Source: DATBLE01 sp963791425 (GTDB lineage Bacteria; Actinomycetota; Thermoleophilia; Gaiellales; Gaiellaceae). Taken from it: a DNA stretch of 64,000 bases. Numbering within the stretch: position 1 is the stretch's first letter; each line of letters opens with the position of its first letter. Where the stretch lies: assembly GCA_963791425.1 (NCBI GenBank), contig CAWBSE010000004.1, forward strand, positions 1 through 64,000, given 5' to 3'. The notes under the pieces were generated by a model, which saw only the letters and a program-made list of their open reading frames with translations, was not told where the DNA came from and did not search any database. A program made the position numbers and the translations under genes. Of this stretch, positions 56,638-64,000 are shown in pieces.

Positions 56638-59352
56638 CTACCCCGGCTGCGCGTCGAGCGCCCGCGCGAGCTGCGCGCGCGAGTGGATCCCGAGCTTCCG
56701 GTAGGCCCGCGCGAGGTTCGCCTCGACCGACTTGCGCGTGAGGAAGACCTCGGCCGCGATCGCCTCGTTCGTCAACCCGGAGGCGGCCAGCTCGGCGATC
56801 CGCCGCTCGGTCGCGCTCAGCCCCTCGGGCGCGCGCCGGGCAGCCGTCCGGGCGAGCTCGCCGCGCGCCCGCTCGGCCCAGGGCTCCGCCCCGAGACGCT
56901 CGAAGACCGCGAGCGCCTCCTCGAGCACCAGCCGGGCGGCGCGCTTCTGCTTGCGGCGGCGGTGGATCTGCCCCTGGACGAGGAGCGTGCGCGCCCGCTC
57001 GAACGGCATCGGGCAGCGTTCGTGCGCGGCCACGGCGCGCTCGGCGGACTCCCCGGCGGCGTCGAGCTCCCCGCCTGCCGCGAGCAGCAGCGCCCGGCAC
57101 CGCGCGGAGACGGCCAGGCTCCACGGGATGCCCGAGCGTGCGGCGGCCTCCTCGAAGCGTGCGACGAGCTCCCCGGCACGGGCGAGCCGCCCGGTTGCGA
57201 CGGCCGCCTCGATCGCATCGCCGTCCAGGCGCCAGATCGCGGGCTCCCGGAAGTCCATCCGCTCGATCTCGGCCAGCGCCTCGGCGAGGTGCCCGTCGGC
57301 GGCCGCGCTGTCGCCGGCGGCCAGCTCGGCGAGGCCGAGGCTGCGCAGACAGAGCATCTGGACGATCGGCTCCTGCGGCCGGCCGGGCCCGAGAATCTCG
57401 CGCACCGACTCGGGCGACCCGGCGTATGCCTCGAGGTACGCCTTCCACAGCCGCCCGCCGTCCGGCGAGACGCCTCTCTGGGCGAAGGCCTCGTCCATCC
57501 GCTCGGCAACGGTCGCCGCCGTGTCCCACTCGCCCGCCCAGAACTCGGTGAGCAGGCGGTTGAGCAGGATGTTGGCGAGCGAGGACTCGTCGCCCTCGTC
57601 GTCCGCGGCCTGCTCGGCCTGCGCAAGCCGTCGCCGTGCGCCCTCGAAGTCGTCGGTGTAGCGAAGCCACTGGCCGAGCTTGAAGACGACCCGGTTGTCG
57701 ACCGCCGCGGGCGGCGCGAGCTCCTCGAAGTCGCGTGCGCGCTCCGCGGCCTCGACATCGAGCCCGTTGCCGAGGAACAGGTCGGCGCGCACCCGGGCAC
57801 TCAACGCCATCGCGAACAGCCCGGGGTCGGCGTCGGGCAGGTCGTCGAGCAGGGCCAGCGCGGCCCGCGCCGCCGCTGCCGCCTTCGGCAGATCGACCGT
57901 CCCCGCGTGCATCGCGATCGCCGCCTGGCACCGCGCACGGACGGTCGGATCGCGCGCGGCGTCGAGCGCCTCCTCGTCCAGCACGACCGCAAAGGACTCC
58001 CCGGTGCGCCAGTAGTCGACCTCGGCGAGCTTCAACAAGGCACGTGCGCGGAGATCCCCGGGCCCGAGCTCGGCCCTGAGCTGTTCGAGCACCTCCGCGG
58101 CGCGTTGGAAATCGCTCGCCAGATAGAGGTACTCGGCCAGCTCGAGCCGCAGCAGCCGGTCCGACGTGTCGCCCTCCGGCGTGAGTCGCAAGGCGAGCTC
58201 GGTCAGCTCGGCGGCGGTGTCCGGGGCGCCTCGCATGCGCGCCCCGCGCGCGGCCCCGGCGACGTCCCGCGCCACGGCCGCGTCCGGGCCCGCGGCGGCC
58301 AGGGCGAGGTGGCGTGCCCGTTCCTCGGCGTCGGCCACCGCCCCCGCGAGCGCTCGATGCGTCCGGCGGCGGCGGCTCAGCGACGCAGCCGAGTAGACGG
58401 CCGAGGCGAAGAGGGGATGAACGAACTCGATACGCCGATCGGCGCCGATCCGGACGAGACCCGCCTCCTCGGCCGGCGCGAGCGCATCTCCGTCCACCAA
58501 CTGCAGGTCAGGACGTGCCAGCGCTGCCGCCCGCAGCAGCGCCGCCTGCGTCTTCGCGGGAAGGCTCGAGACACGGTCTCCGACGAGCGCCTGCAGATCC
58601 TCGGGAACGGGAAGCACATCGGCGCCGGGGCGCTCCTCGCGGTCGAGCAGCCGGGCGATCTCGAGCGCGTGCAGCGGGTTGCCCCCCGATGCCTGGGCGA
58701 TCCGGACGAGCGTCGGACGCGAAAACGCCGTTCCGAGCTGATCGACGACGATCCGGTGCAGTGATGCCACCGAGAGCGGCCCGAGCTCGACGCGCTGCAA
58801 CTCCGGATCGGGCACGCGGCCGACGAGACCCGTGCGCTCCACCTCACGGCGCACGGAGACGATCGACCGGACCGGCTCGCCGGCCAGCCGCCGAAGTGCG
58901 AACTCGACCGCGCCGGCGGATGGCGGATCGAGCCAGTGGACGTCGTCGACCGCCACGACGACCGGCGAGCGGGCCGACAGCTCCCGTAGAAGTGAGAGCA
59001 GCGCCGTCCCGACCGTGCGGGGCTCCGGCGGCCGGTCGGCTGCGGCGCGAAGCAACGCCACCTCGAGCGCGAGGTGCTGGGGTGGGGGAAGCGCCGCAAA
59101 CACCTCCGGGTCGACGTCCGCGACGAGGTCGGTCAGCCCGGCGAAGGAGAGCCTCGCCTCGGACTCGGTCGGGCGAGCAACCAGGACCCGTGCGCCGCGT
59201 GCGCGCGCCTGCCGAACCGCATCCTCCCAGAGCGCGGTCTTGCCGATGCCCGGCGCGCCGACGATTGCGAGCATCGTGACACTGCGGTCGGTCTCGGACA
59301 GGAACGCCTCCACGACCGCGATCTCGGACTCACGCCCGACGATCGTCGCCAC
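56638..59352 (-). CDS. LuxR-family LAL regulator (STAND ATPase-TPR-HTH)
   Basis: 904 residues, start 59352. ATIVGRESEIAVVEAFLSET, P-loop VGAPGIGKTALWEDA near 31-45, Walker B PVVVAVDDVHWLDPPSAG, a TPR-like middle, and a C-terminal LuxR HTH at about 840-900: LSATERRIAELAASGLTNEA then IAAEVFLTRKSVEANLARAY. Classic large ATP-binding LuxR. It is convergent with the beta-helix gene (one base between stops). Target unknown. Confidence 0.92.
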   Translation of the reverse strand: MATIVGRESEIAVVEAFLSETDRSVTMLAIVGAPGIGKTALWEDAVRQARARGARVLVARPTESEARLSFAGLTDLVADVDPEVFAALPPPQHLALEVALLRAAADRPPEPRTVGTALLSLLRELSARSPVVVAVDDVHWLDPPSAGAVEFALRRLAGEPVRSIVSVRREVERTGLVGRVPDPELQRVELGPLSVASLHRIVVDQLGTAFSRPTLVRIAQASGGNPLHALEIARLLDREERPGADVLPVPEDLQALVGDRVSSLPAKTQAALLRAAALARPDLQLVDGDALAPAEEAGLVRIGADRRIEFVHPLFASAVYSAASLSRRRRTHRALAGAVADAEERARHLALAAAGPDAAVARDVAGAARGARMRGAPDTAAELTELALRLTPEGDTSDRLLRLELAEYLYLASDFQRAAEVLEQLRAELGPGDLRARALLKLAEVDYWRTGESFAVVLDEEALDAARDPTVRARCQAAIAMHAGTVDLPKAAAAARAALALLDDLPDADPGLFAMALSARVRADLFLGNGLDVEAAERARDFEELAPPAAVDNRVVFKLGQWLRYTDDFEGARRRLAQAEQAADDEGDESSLANILLNRLLTEFWAGEWDTAATVAERMDEAFAQRGVSPDGGRLWKAYLEAYAGSPESVREILGPGRPQEPIVQMLCLRSLGLAELAAGDSAAADGHLAEALAEIERMDFREPAIWRLDGDAIEAAVATGRLARAGELVARFEEAAARSGIPWSLAVSARCRALLLAAGGELDAAGESAERAVAAHERCPMPFERARTLLVQGQIHRRRKQKRAARLVLEEALAVFERLGAEPWAERARGELARTAARRAPEGLSATERRIAELAASGLTNEAIAAEVFLTRKSVEANLARAYRKLGIHSRAQLARALDAQPG

Positions 59353-59472
59353 ACCTGGAGATTACGGAGTCGGAGCCGACGCGGGAGGCCCGCCGAGAAG
59401 AAGACGGTCAGATGCAGGTACTTCGAGGCGGAATGAGGTGTAGGCCGCGCTCGAGGAGGGAAGACCCGGCCG

Positions 59473-60249
59473 ATGCAGCTCGGCCGATCCAGCCTGCTCC
59501 TCGCCGTCCTGGTGTCGAGTGCCCTCGCGGCGGCCGTCGCCCCCGGGGCCGCGCTCGCGTCGACCTACCGCGTTCGCCCGGGCGACACGCTGAGCGGAAT
59601 CGCGGCCGCGCACCGGCTCACGGTGGCCGCGCTCGCGCGGCTCAACCGGCTCGACCCGAACGGGATCCTGCTCGCCGGCGCCGTCCTACGGCTGCCCGTG
59701 CCGCACCCGAAGCGAACGCGGTACCGCGTTCGCGCGGGAGACACGCTCAGCGCGATCGCCGCCGGACGCGGGACGTCCGTCGGCGTGATCGCCCGGCTGA
59801 ACCGGATCGATCCCGACGCGATCCTGCCGGTCGGCCGGATCCTGCTGCTCCCGCGACCGGCGTCGTCGGGGCGGCAGGCGATCCGGCGCTCGATCGTCCA
59901 CTGGGCACGCCACTACGGCGTCCGGCCGCGGCTCGCGCTCGGGCTCGCGTGGCAGGAATCCGGGTACCAGCCGAACCTCACCTCATCGGCCGGCGCCTGG
60001 GGGGTCATGCAGGTCATGCCCGCCACCTGGAAGTACGCGGAGACGATCCTGATCGGCCGGACGGTGCCGCACACGACCGACGGCGGCATTCGCGTCGGCG
60101 TTGCCTACCTCCACCACCTGCTCCACGTCTTCGGCGACGAGCGCCTCGCGGTTGCCGCCTACCTCCAGGGGGAGTTCTCGCTCCGCCGGGACGGTGTCCT
60201 CGCCTCCAGCGAGGCGTACATCGCCGACGTGCTCGCGCTCGCTGCGTGA
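59473..60249 (+). CDS. Secreted LysM-LysM-SLT lytic transglycosylase (paralogue)
   Basis: 258 residues, ATG 59473. Signal LLLAVLVSSALAAAVAPGAA; LysM1 YRVRPGDTLSGIAAAHRLTV; LysM2 YRVRAGDTLSAIAAGRGTSV; SLT domain with Glu in LALGLAWQESGYQP and GAWGVMQVMPATWKY, then VYLHHLL-type FGDERLAVAAYLQGEFS. Same architecture and high similarity to 22630-23424. Peptidoglycan remodelling outside the cell. Confidence 0.92.
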   Translation: MQLGRSSLLLAVLVSSALAAAVAPGAALASTYRVRPGDTLSGIAAAHRLTVAALARLNRLDPNGILLAGAVLRLPVPHPKRTRYRVRAGDTLSAIAAGRGTSVGVIARLNRIDPDAILPVGRILLLPRPASSGRQAIRRSIVHWARHYGVRPRLALGLAWQESGYQPNLTSSAGAWGVMQVMPATWKYAETILIGRTVPHTTDGGIRVGVAYLHHLLHVFGDERLAVAAYLQGEFSLRRDGVLASSEAYIADVLALAA

Positions 60250-60381
60250 CGTGAGGGATCTCGCCCGGGCGTCAGGTGACGATGAAAAAGGGCATAGCCA
60301 CGGCGACGCCCCTGCCCCTCGTGTCCAGGCTGAGCCCTGCATGGGGCTCGCATCGGCATCGTCGCCCGTCGTTTGAGGGTT

Positions 60382-62529
60382 TCACCCCTCCTGAGGCTCG
60401 ATCGCGAGCCGCGGCAACCGCCGGTCGAGCCACGCGGGGAACCGCCACGTGCGCTCGCCGAGCAGCTGCAGCGTCGCCGGCAGCAGGATGCAGCGGATCA
60501 CGACCGCGTCGAGGAACACCGCGGCCGCGAGCCCGACCCCGAACAACTCGATCACGCGCTCACCGCCGAGGATGAAGCTGCCGAAGACGGCGACCATGAC
60601 CGCGGCCGCAGCGGTGATCACCCGGCCCGTGCGCGAGACGCCCTCACGGACGGCCTCCGAGCTGTCGGCTCCGTGCACCCACTCCTCGTGGATGCGGCTG
60701 ACCAGGAACACCTCGTAGTCCATCGACAGCCCGAAGACGATCGCGAACACCATCACCGGCAGGAACGCCGCGATCGGCCCGCCGCTGATCCCGAACACGG
60801 ACCCGAACCAGCCCCACTGGAAGACCGCCACGACGATGCCCATCGACGCGGCGATCGACAGCAGGTTCATCGCGGCCGCCTGCACCGGGATCCAGAGCGA
60901 GCGGAAGACGACCATCAGCAGCAGCGCCGAGAGCAGCACGACGACGCCGATGAACAGCCAGAGCTTGCTCGCGAGCACGTGCGAGAAGTCGATCTGCGCG
61001 GCCGTGACCCCGCCGATGTAGGCGGTGGCGCCCGTGGCCCGCTCGACGGGTGGGATCACGTCGTGGCGAAGGTGCCGGACGAGGCGCTCGGTCTGCCGGC
61101 TCTGCGGCGACGAGGTCGGAAAGGCCAGGATCGTCGCGGCGGCGCCCGTCGGGCTCAGCCGCGGACGCGAGACCGCCGCAACCCCCGGAGTGCGACGCAG
61201 CGCCGTCGCCAACTGCTCGAGCGCCCCCGCACCTCCCGAGGCCGGCAACTCGACCGCGAGCAGCAGCGGCCCGCTGAAACCCTTCCCGAACCCCTGCGTC
61301 AGCAGGTCGTACGCCTGCCGCGTCGTCTGGCCCTTCGGGTCGTTGCCCGCGTCGGTGTTGCCGAGCCGTAGCCCGAGCACCGGCGAGGCGAGCACGAGCA
61401 TGAACACGCCCGACGCGACGAACGCCGTCCACGGCCGGCGCTGGATGACGCCGATCCAGCGCGACCAGAAACCGGACACGGGCTCCTCCGTCGACGGCGG
61501 CCGGCGGCCGAGGAAGCCGAGGTTGCCAATGCGCCTGCCGAAGAAGCTCAGCAGGGCAGGCAGGAGCGTCAGGGACGCGGCAAGCACGCACAGCACCGCG
61601 ACCGACGACGCCACGGCCAGCCCGTAGAGGAAGTTGATGCCGAGCGTGCACATCCCCATCAGGGCGATGACGACGGTGACCCCCGCGAAGATCACCGCGC
61701 GGCCGGCCGTGTTCATCGCGAGCGAGACCGCGCCGCGAACGTCGCCGCCGTTCGCGCGATAGATCTCGCGGTAGCGGGTGACGATGAAGAGCGCGTAATC
61801 GACGCCGACGCCGAGCCCGATCATCAGCGCCAGCTCCGACGAGAAGTCGGGCATGCTCAGCACCCGGCTGCCCAGACCGATCAGACCGATCCCGGTGCCG
61901 AGCCCGAACAGGGCCGTCGCGATCGGCAGGCCCATCGCCAGCAGCGAGCCGAAGCTGATCAGCAGCACGACGATCGCCGCCCCGATCCCGATCAGGAACG
62001 TGTAGCCGATCGACGCCTGCTGGGCCTGCTCGATCGCCTGCCCGCCCAGCTCGACGCGCAGGCTCGAGGAGCGGGCGGCCGTCGCCACGTCGATCACCCG
62101 CTTCGCCGCGGCCGCGGGGAGGACGTTCGCGCGCTGGTCGAAGGCGACCGTCGCGAAGCCGATCGTGCCGTCCCTGGAGATCGCCCGGCTCCCGGCCGCG
62201 TACGGGCTGGTCACCGAGGTGACGTGCGGCAGGCGCGCGACCTGGCCGAGCATCTGCTCGACCTGCGCACGCACCGCCGGCGAGGCCAGCGTGCCGCCCG
62301 GCGTGCTCACGACGATCTGGTCGGAGTCGCCCGACTGGGCGGGGAAGCGGCTGGAGAGCAGGTCGGCCGCCCGCTGCGCGTCGGTGCCCGGCAGCGAGAA
62401 GTTGTTCGCGAAGTGGCTGCCGACGACGTTCGAGATCGCCAGCGCGCCGACGAGGACGGCGATCCAGAGCGCGACCACCAGGCGGCGGTGATCGGTCGAC
62501 CAGCGGGCGAGGGTGAGCACCGCTTCCAT
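60382..62529 (-). CDS. MMPL-family RND transporter
   Basis: 715 residues, ATG 62529. Twelve membrane helices in two halves, each a first helix, a large outside loop, then five helices. GLGVGVDYALFIVTRYREIY and VFGLSMDYEVFLVSRIHEEW carry the paired aspartates of the proton relay typical of MmpL proteins. Gene-family substrates are lipids, siderophores or drugs. No lipid-synthesis partner is adjacent; the two genes on the other side run divergently. Confidence 0.92.
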   Translation of the reverse strand: MEAVLTLARWSTDHRRLVVALWIAVLVGALAISNVVGSHFANNFSLPGTDAQRAADLLSSRFPAQSGDSDQIVVSTPGGTLASPAVRAQVEQMLGQVARLPHVTSVTSPYAAGSRAISRDGTIGFATVAFDQRANVLPAAAAKRVIDVATAARSSSLRVELGGQAIEQAQQASIGYTFLIGIGAAIVVLLISFGSLLAMGLPIATALFGLGTGIGLIGLGSRVLSMPDFSSELALMIGLGVGVDYALFIVTRYREIYRANGGDVRGAVSLAMNTAGRAVIFAGVTVVIALMGMCTLGINFLYGLAVASSVAVLCVLAASLTLLPALLSFFGRRIGNLGFLGRRPPSTEEPVSGFWSRWIGVIQRRPWTAFVASGVFMLVLASPVLGLRLGNTDAGNDPKGQTTRQAYDLLTQGFGKGFSGPLLLAVELPASGGAGALEQLATALRRTPGVAAVSRPRLSPTGAAATILAFPTSSPQSRQTERLVRHLRHDVIPPVERATGATAYIGGVTAAQIDFSHVLASKLWLFIGVVVLLSALLLMVVFRSLWIPVQAAAMNLLSIAASMGIVVAVFQWGWFGSVFGISGGPIAAFLPVMVFAIVFGLSMDYEVFLVSRIHEEWVHGADSSEAVREGVSRTGRVITAAAAVMVAVFGSFILGGERVIELFGVGLAAAVFLDAVVIRCILLPATLQLLGERTWRFPAWLDRRLPRLAIEPQEG

Positions 62530-62597
62530 CTTGGTGGAAACACTCCGGCGGCCGCGGCTTCATCGGGCGCTCATCTCCGCCGGGTACCAACCCGGGC

Positions 62598-62939
62598 ATG
62601 AGCCGCTCGAAGCGGGCTCGTGCAAAGGCGCGCAACCAGGCCGCCCACGCCGGGCCGAACACGCCGGCCTCGCCGCAAGTGGAGGCGGAGCCATCGCGCA
62701 TCGCCGGCGCGAGACGCCGCGCGACCGCGGTCAAGCTTGGCGTCGGCGCCGCCGCCGTGGTCAGCGTCGGCGCCTGGATGGGCCTCGCACGCGTCAACTA
62801 CCCCGGCCACACGAAACACCGCACCGAGCCGCTCGCGATCCCGCCCGACCTCTACGCGGTCGTCCGCAGCAACCTCCTTCAGGCCGGCATCGTCGCCCCC
62901 GCAACCGCGCCGCCGGACGCCTCAACCGCCACCTCCTGA
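62598..62939 (+). CDS. Small membrane-anchored hypothetical protein
   Basis: 113 residues, ATG 62598. Basic N-terminus, helix VKLGVGAAAVVSVGAWMGLA, then YPGHTKHRTEPLAIPPDLYA. Followed by ApbE and a ferric-reductase-like gene, so it may be part of a flavin or electron-transfer unit. Not recognised. Confidence 0.55.
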   Translation: MSRSKRARAKARNQAAHAGPNTPASPQVEAEPSRIAGARRRATAVKLGVGAAAVVSVGAWMGLARVNYPGHTKHRTEPLAIPPDLYAVVRSNLLQAGIVAPATAPPDASTATS

Positions 62940-62943
62940 GCCG

Positions 62944-63798
62944 ATGGCCGGGCTGCACGAGTTCCGTTCGATGGGATGTACGGTCGTCGTCGGCGGCGCG
63001 TCCGCGCCGGAGCAGCGCGCGATCGAGCGGCTCTTCGCGGACCGGGAGCGCCTCTTCAGCCGATTCGTCGCCGCCAGTGAGCTCAACCTCGTCAACGCCG
63101 CGGCCGGCCGGCCGGTACGGGTCTCGCAGGCGTTCGCCGACATGCTCGCCCTCGCCCTCGACGCCGCAGCCGAGACCGACGGGCTCGTCGTCCCGACGCT
63201 CGGGTCGCAGCTCGAGGACGCCGGCTACGACCGCGACTTCTCCGCGCTCGAGGACGATCTCCGCCCGCCCGCCGACGCCGAGCCTCCACGCGGTGCCGTG
63301 CGGGTCTCCGGCCGGTGGGTCGGCGTCCCCGACGGCGTCCGGCTCGACCTGAACGGCGTCGTCAAGGGACGAACCGTCGACGACGCGCTCTCGATCATGC
63401 GCGGCGACGGCTTCGTCTCGGCCGGCGGCGACCTCGCCGCCCGCGGCCCCGTCGTGGCGGCGCTTCCCGGCGGTGGCACGGTTCGACTCGTCCGCGGAGC
63501 GCTCGCGACCAGCGGCACCGACCGCCGCCGCTGGTCGCGCGGCGGCCGCCTGCAGCACCACCTGATCGATCCCCGCACCGGCAGGCCCTCGGAGTCGCCG
63601 TGGGAGCAGGTGACCGTCTGCGGCCTCACCTGCACCGGCGCCGACATCGCCGCGAAGGCGGCGTTCCTGCTCGGCGCGGGCGGCCCGGCGTGGCTCGACG
63701 CACGCGGCCTGCCCGGCCGCTTCGTCACCTCGGCCGGCGACACACTCCCGAACGACACCTGGCGGGCGAACCTCGCGCGGGAAGCCGTCGCCGCCTGA
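62944..63798 (+). CDS. apbE: ApbE-family FAD:protein FMN transferase
   Basis: 284 residues, ATG 62944, four bp after the previous stop. HEFRSMGCTVVVGG, LFSRFVAASELNLVNAAAGR, GVRLDLNGVVKGRTVDDALS and HHLIDPRTGRPSESPWEQVT are the flavin- and metal-binding motifs. ApbE attaches FMN covalently to Thr/Ser in target proteins. A target with an FMN-binding (FMN_bind) domain may follow beyond the window. Shorter than typical (about 330). Confidence 0.88.
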   Translation: MAGLHEFRSMGCTVVVGGASAPEQRAIERLFADRERLFSRFVAASELNLVNAAAGRPVRVSQAFADMLALALDAAAETDGLVVPTLGSQLEDAGYDRDFSALEDDLRPPADAEPPRGAVRVSGRWVGVPDGVRLDLNGVVKGRTVDDALSIMRGDGFVSAGGDLAARGPVVAALPGGGTVRLVRGALATSGTDRRRWSRGGRLQHHLIDPRTGRPSESPWEQVTVCGLTCTGADIAAKAAFLLGAGGPAWLDARGLPGRFVTSAGDTLPNDTWRANLAREAVAA

Positions 63799-63802
63799 CC
63801 AC

Positions 63803-64000
63803 ATGCACCTGACCTCCGCCCCGATCGACTGGTACGCCGCGCGCGCCGCGGGACTGACCGCCTACCTGCTCCTCACCGGGGTCGTGCTCCTCGGGCTGAC
63901 CATGGCCGGGAAGAAGACGTTCGCCCGCTTCCCCCGCTTCACGGTCGAGGACATCCACCGGTTCGGAGGCCTCCTCGTCGGCACCTTCATCGCGATCCAC
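63803..64000 (+). CDS. Ferric-reductase-like transmembrane protein, 5' part
   Basis: 66 residues before the window ends; ATG 63803 four bp after ApbE. YAARAAGLTAYLLLTGVVLL and FTVEDIHRFGGLLVGTFIAI are the first helices of a ferric-reductase-like heme b domain, with a His in DIHRFGG placed as ligand. Partial at the right edge; completes an ApbE-linked redox module. Confidence 0.7.
   Translation, partial: MHLTSAPIDWYAARAAGLTAYLLLTGVVLLGLTMAGKKTFARFPRFTVEDIHRFGGLLVGTFIAIH

Noticed and set aside
60644..62797. A 717-residue frame in the MMPL region
   Set aside because: Arg/Ala/Gly-rich with no membrane helices or motifs; the overlapping MMPL frame has all family features.
1..64000. CRISPR arrays, rRNA genes, IS elements with transposase, replication origin
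   Set aside because: No regular spacer-repeat array, no rRNA sequence, no transposase or integrase frame, and no DnaA-box cluster was recognised.

Overview
The window is GC-rich, with leaderless or GTG/TTG-started genes, many large STAND/LAL-type regulators, a WhiG/FliA-like sigma factor, a CHAD protein and LysM-transglycosylases. This suggests an actinomycete, probably a deep-branching soil Actinomycetota such as Thermoleophilia. That placement is inference from gene content; there is no rRNA here. Intact single-copy genes lie next to many remnants and frameshifted genes, which is either real decay or indel error in the assembly.

Layout. 1-8.2 kb: a frameshifted cyclase-STAND regulator, a broken BTAD regulator, a DsrE/DUF1059 pair, and a four-gene MacAB-like export operon (lipoprotein, adaptor, ATPase, permease). 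8.2-14.9 kb: a tiny membrane protein, a BBE-type flavin oxidase, a 1098-aa ATPase regulator and an SDR. 15-24.5 kb: single small genes (methyltransferases, cupin, VOC, NTF2-like) separated by eight copies of a dispersed ~30-bp element, interspersed with CHAD, sigma factor, LysM-SLT, tRNA remnants and gene remnants. 24.5-25.8 kb: a tRNA-Ser 3' fragment beside an HTH-nucleotidyltransferase pair. 25.9-30.3 kb: a second cyclase-STAND regulator and two tandem paralogous membrane proteins.

30.4-38.9 kb is the most distinctive locus. A leftward six-gene run encodes a caspase-fold-like protein, a PepSY-like protein, two unknown proteins, a class I isoprenoid-synthase-like protein and a squalene-cyclase-like toroid. 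It diverges from a rightward pair: a CCG-start small protein and a 699-aa Trp-rich protein with a carboxypeptidase-regulatory-like domain. A BTAD (SARP-like) regulator gene follows. The shared promoter region carries two divergent arrays of the heptamer GGTGACG at 11-12 bp periodicity, the arrangement expected for a SARP-type activator, so the locus looks like one regulated, undescribed system.

39-52.5 kb: an SDR, NTF2 and monooxygenase-like small proteins, secreted proteins, then a MbcA-like antitoxin, RES toxin and macrodomain in a row. The RES product known from MbcT (ADP-ribose-1''-phosphate) is a known macrodomain substrate class. The antitoxin's promoter and first 11 codons are duplicated 15 kb away. 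Next come a nitroreductase, CpsB-like phosphatase, alpha/beta hydrolase, frameshifted membrane glycosyltransferase, and a ferredoxin/ferredoxin reductase pair. 52.5-64 kb: small proteins, a secreted protein and a beta-helix protein, a LAL LuxR regulator, a second LysM-SLT, an MMPL transporter, ApbE and the start of a ferric-reductase-like membrane protein.

At least four kinds of dispersed repeats recur in the intergenic gaps: the TTCSSGAA-centred element (8 copies), GACCTCCTGGT (10 copies, all in one orientation), a 170-bp element (2 copies) and a tiny-gene unit (2 copies).
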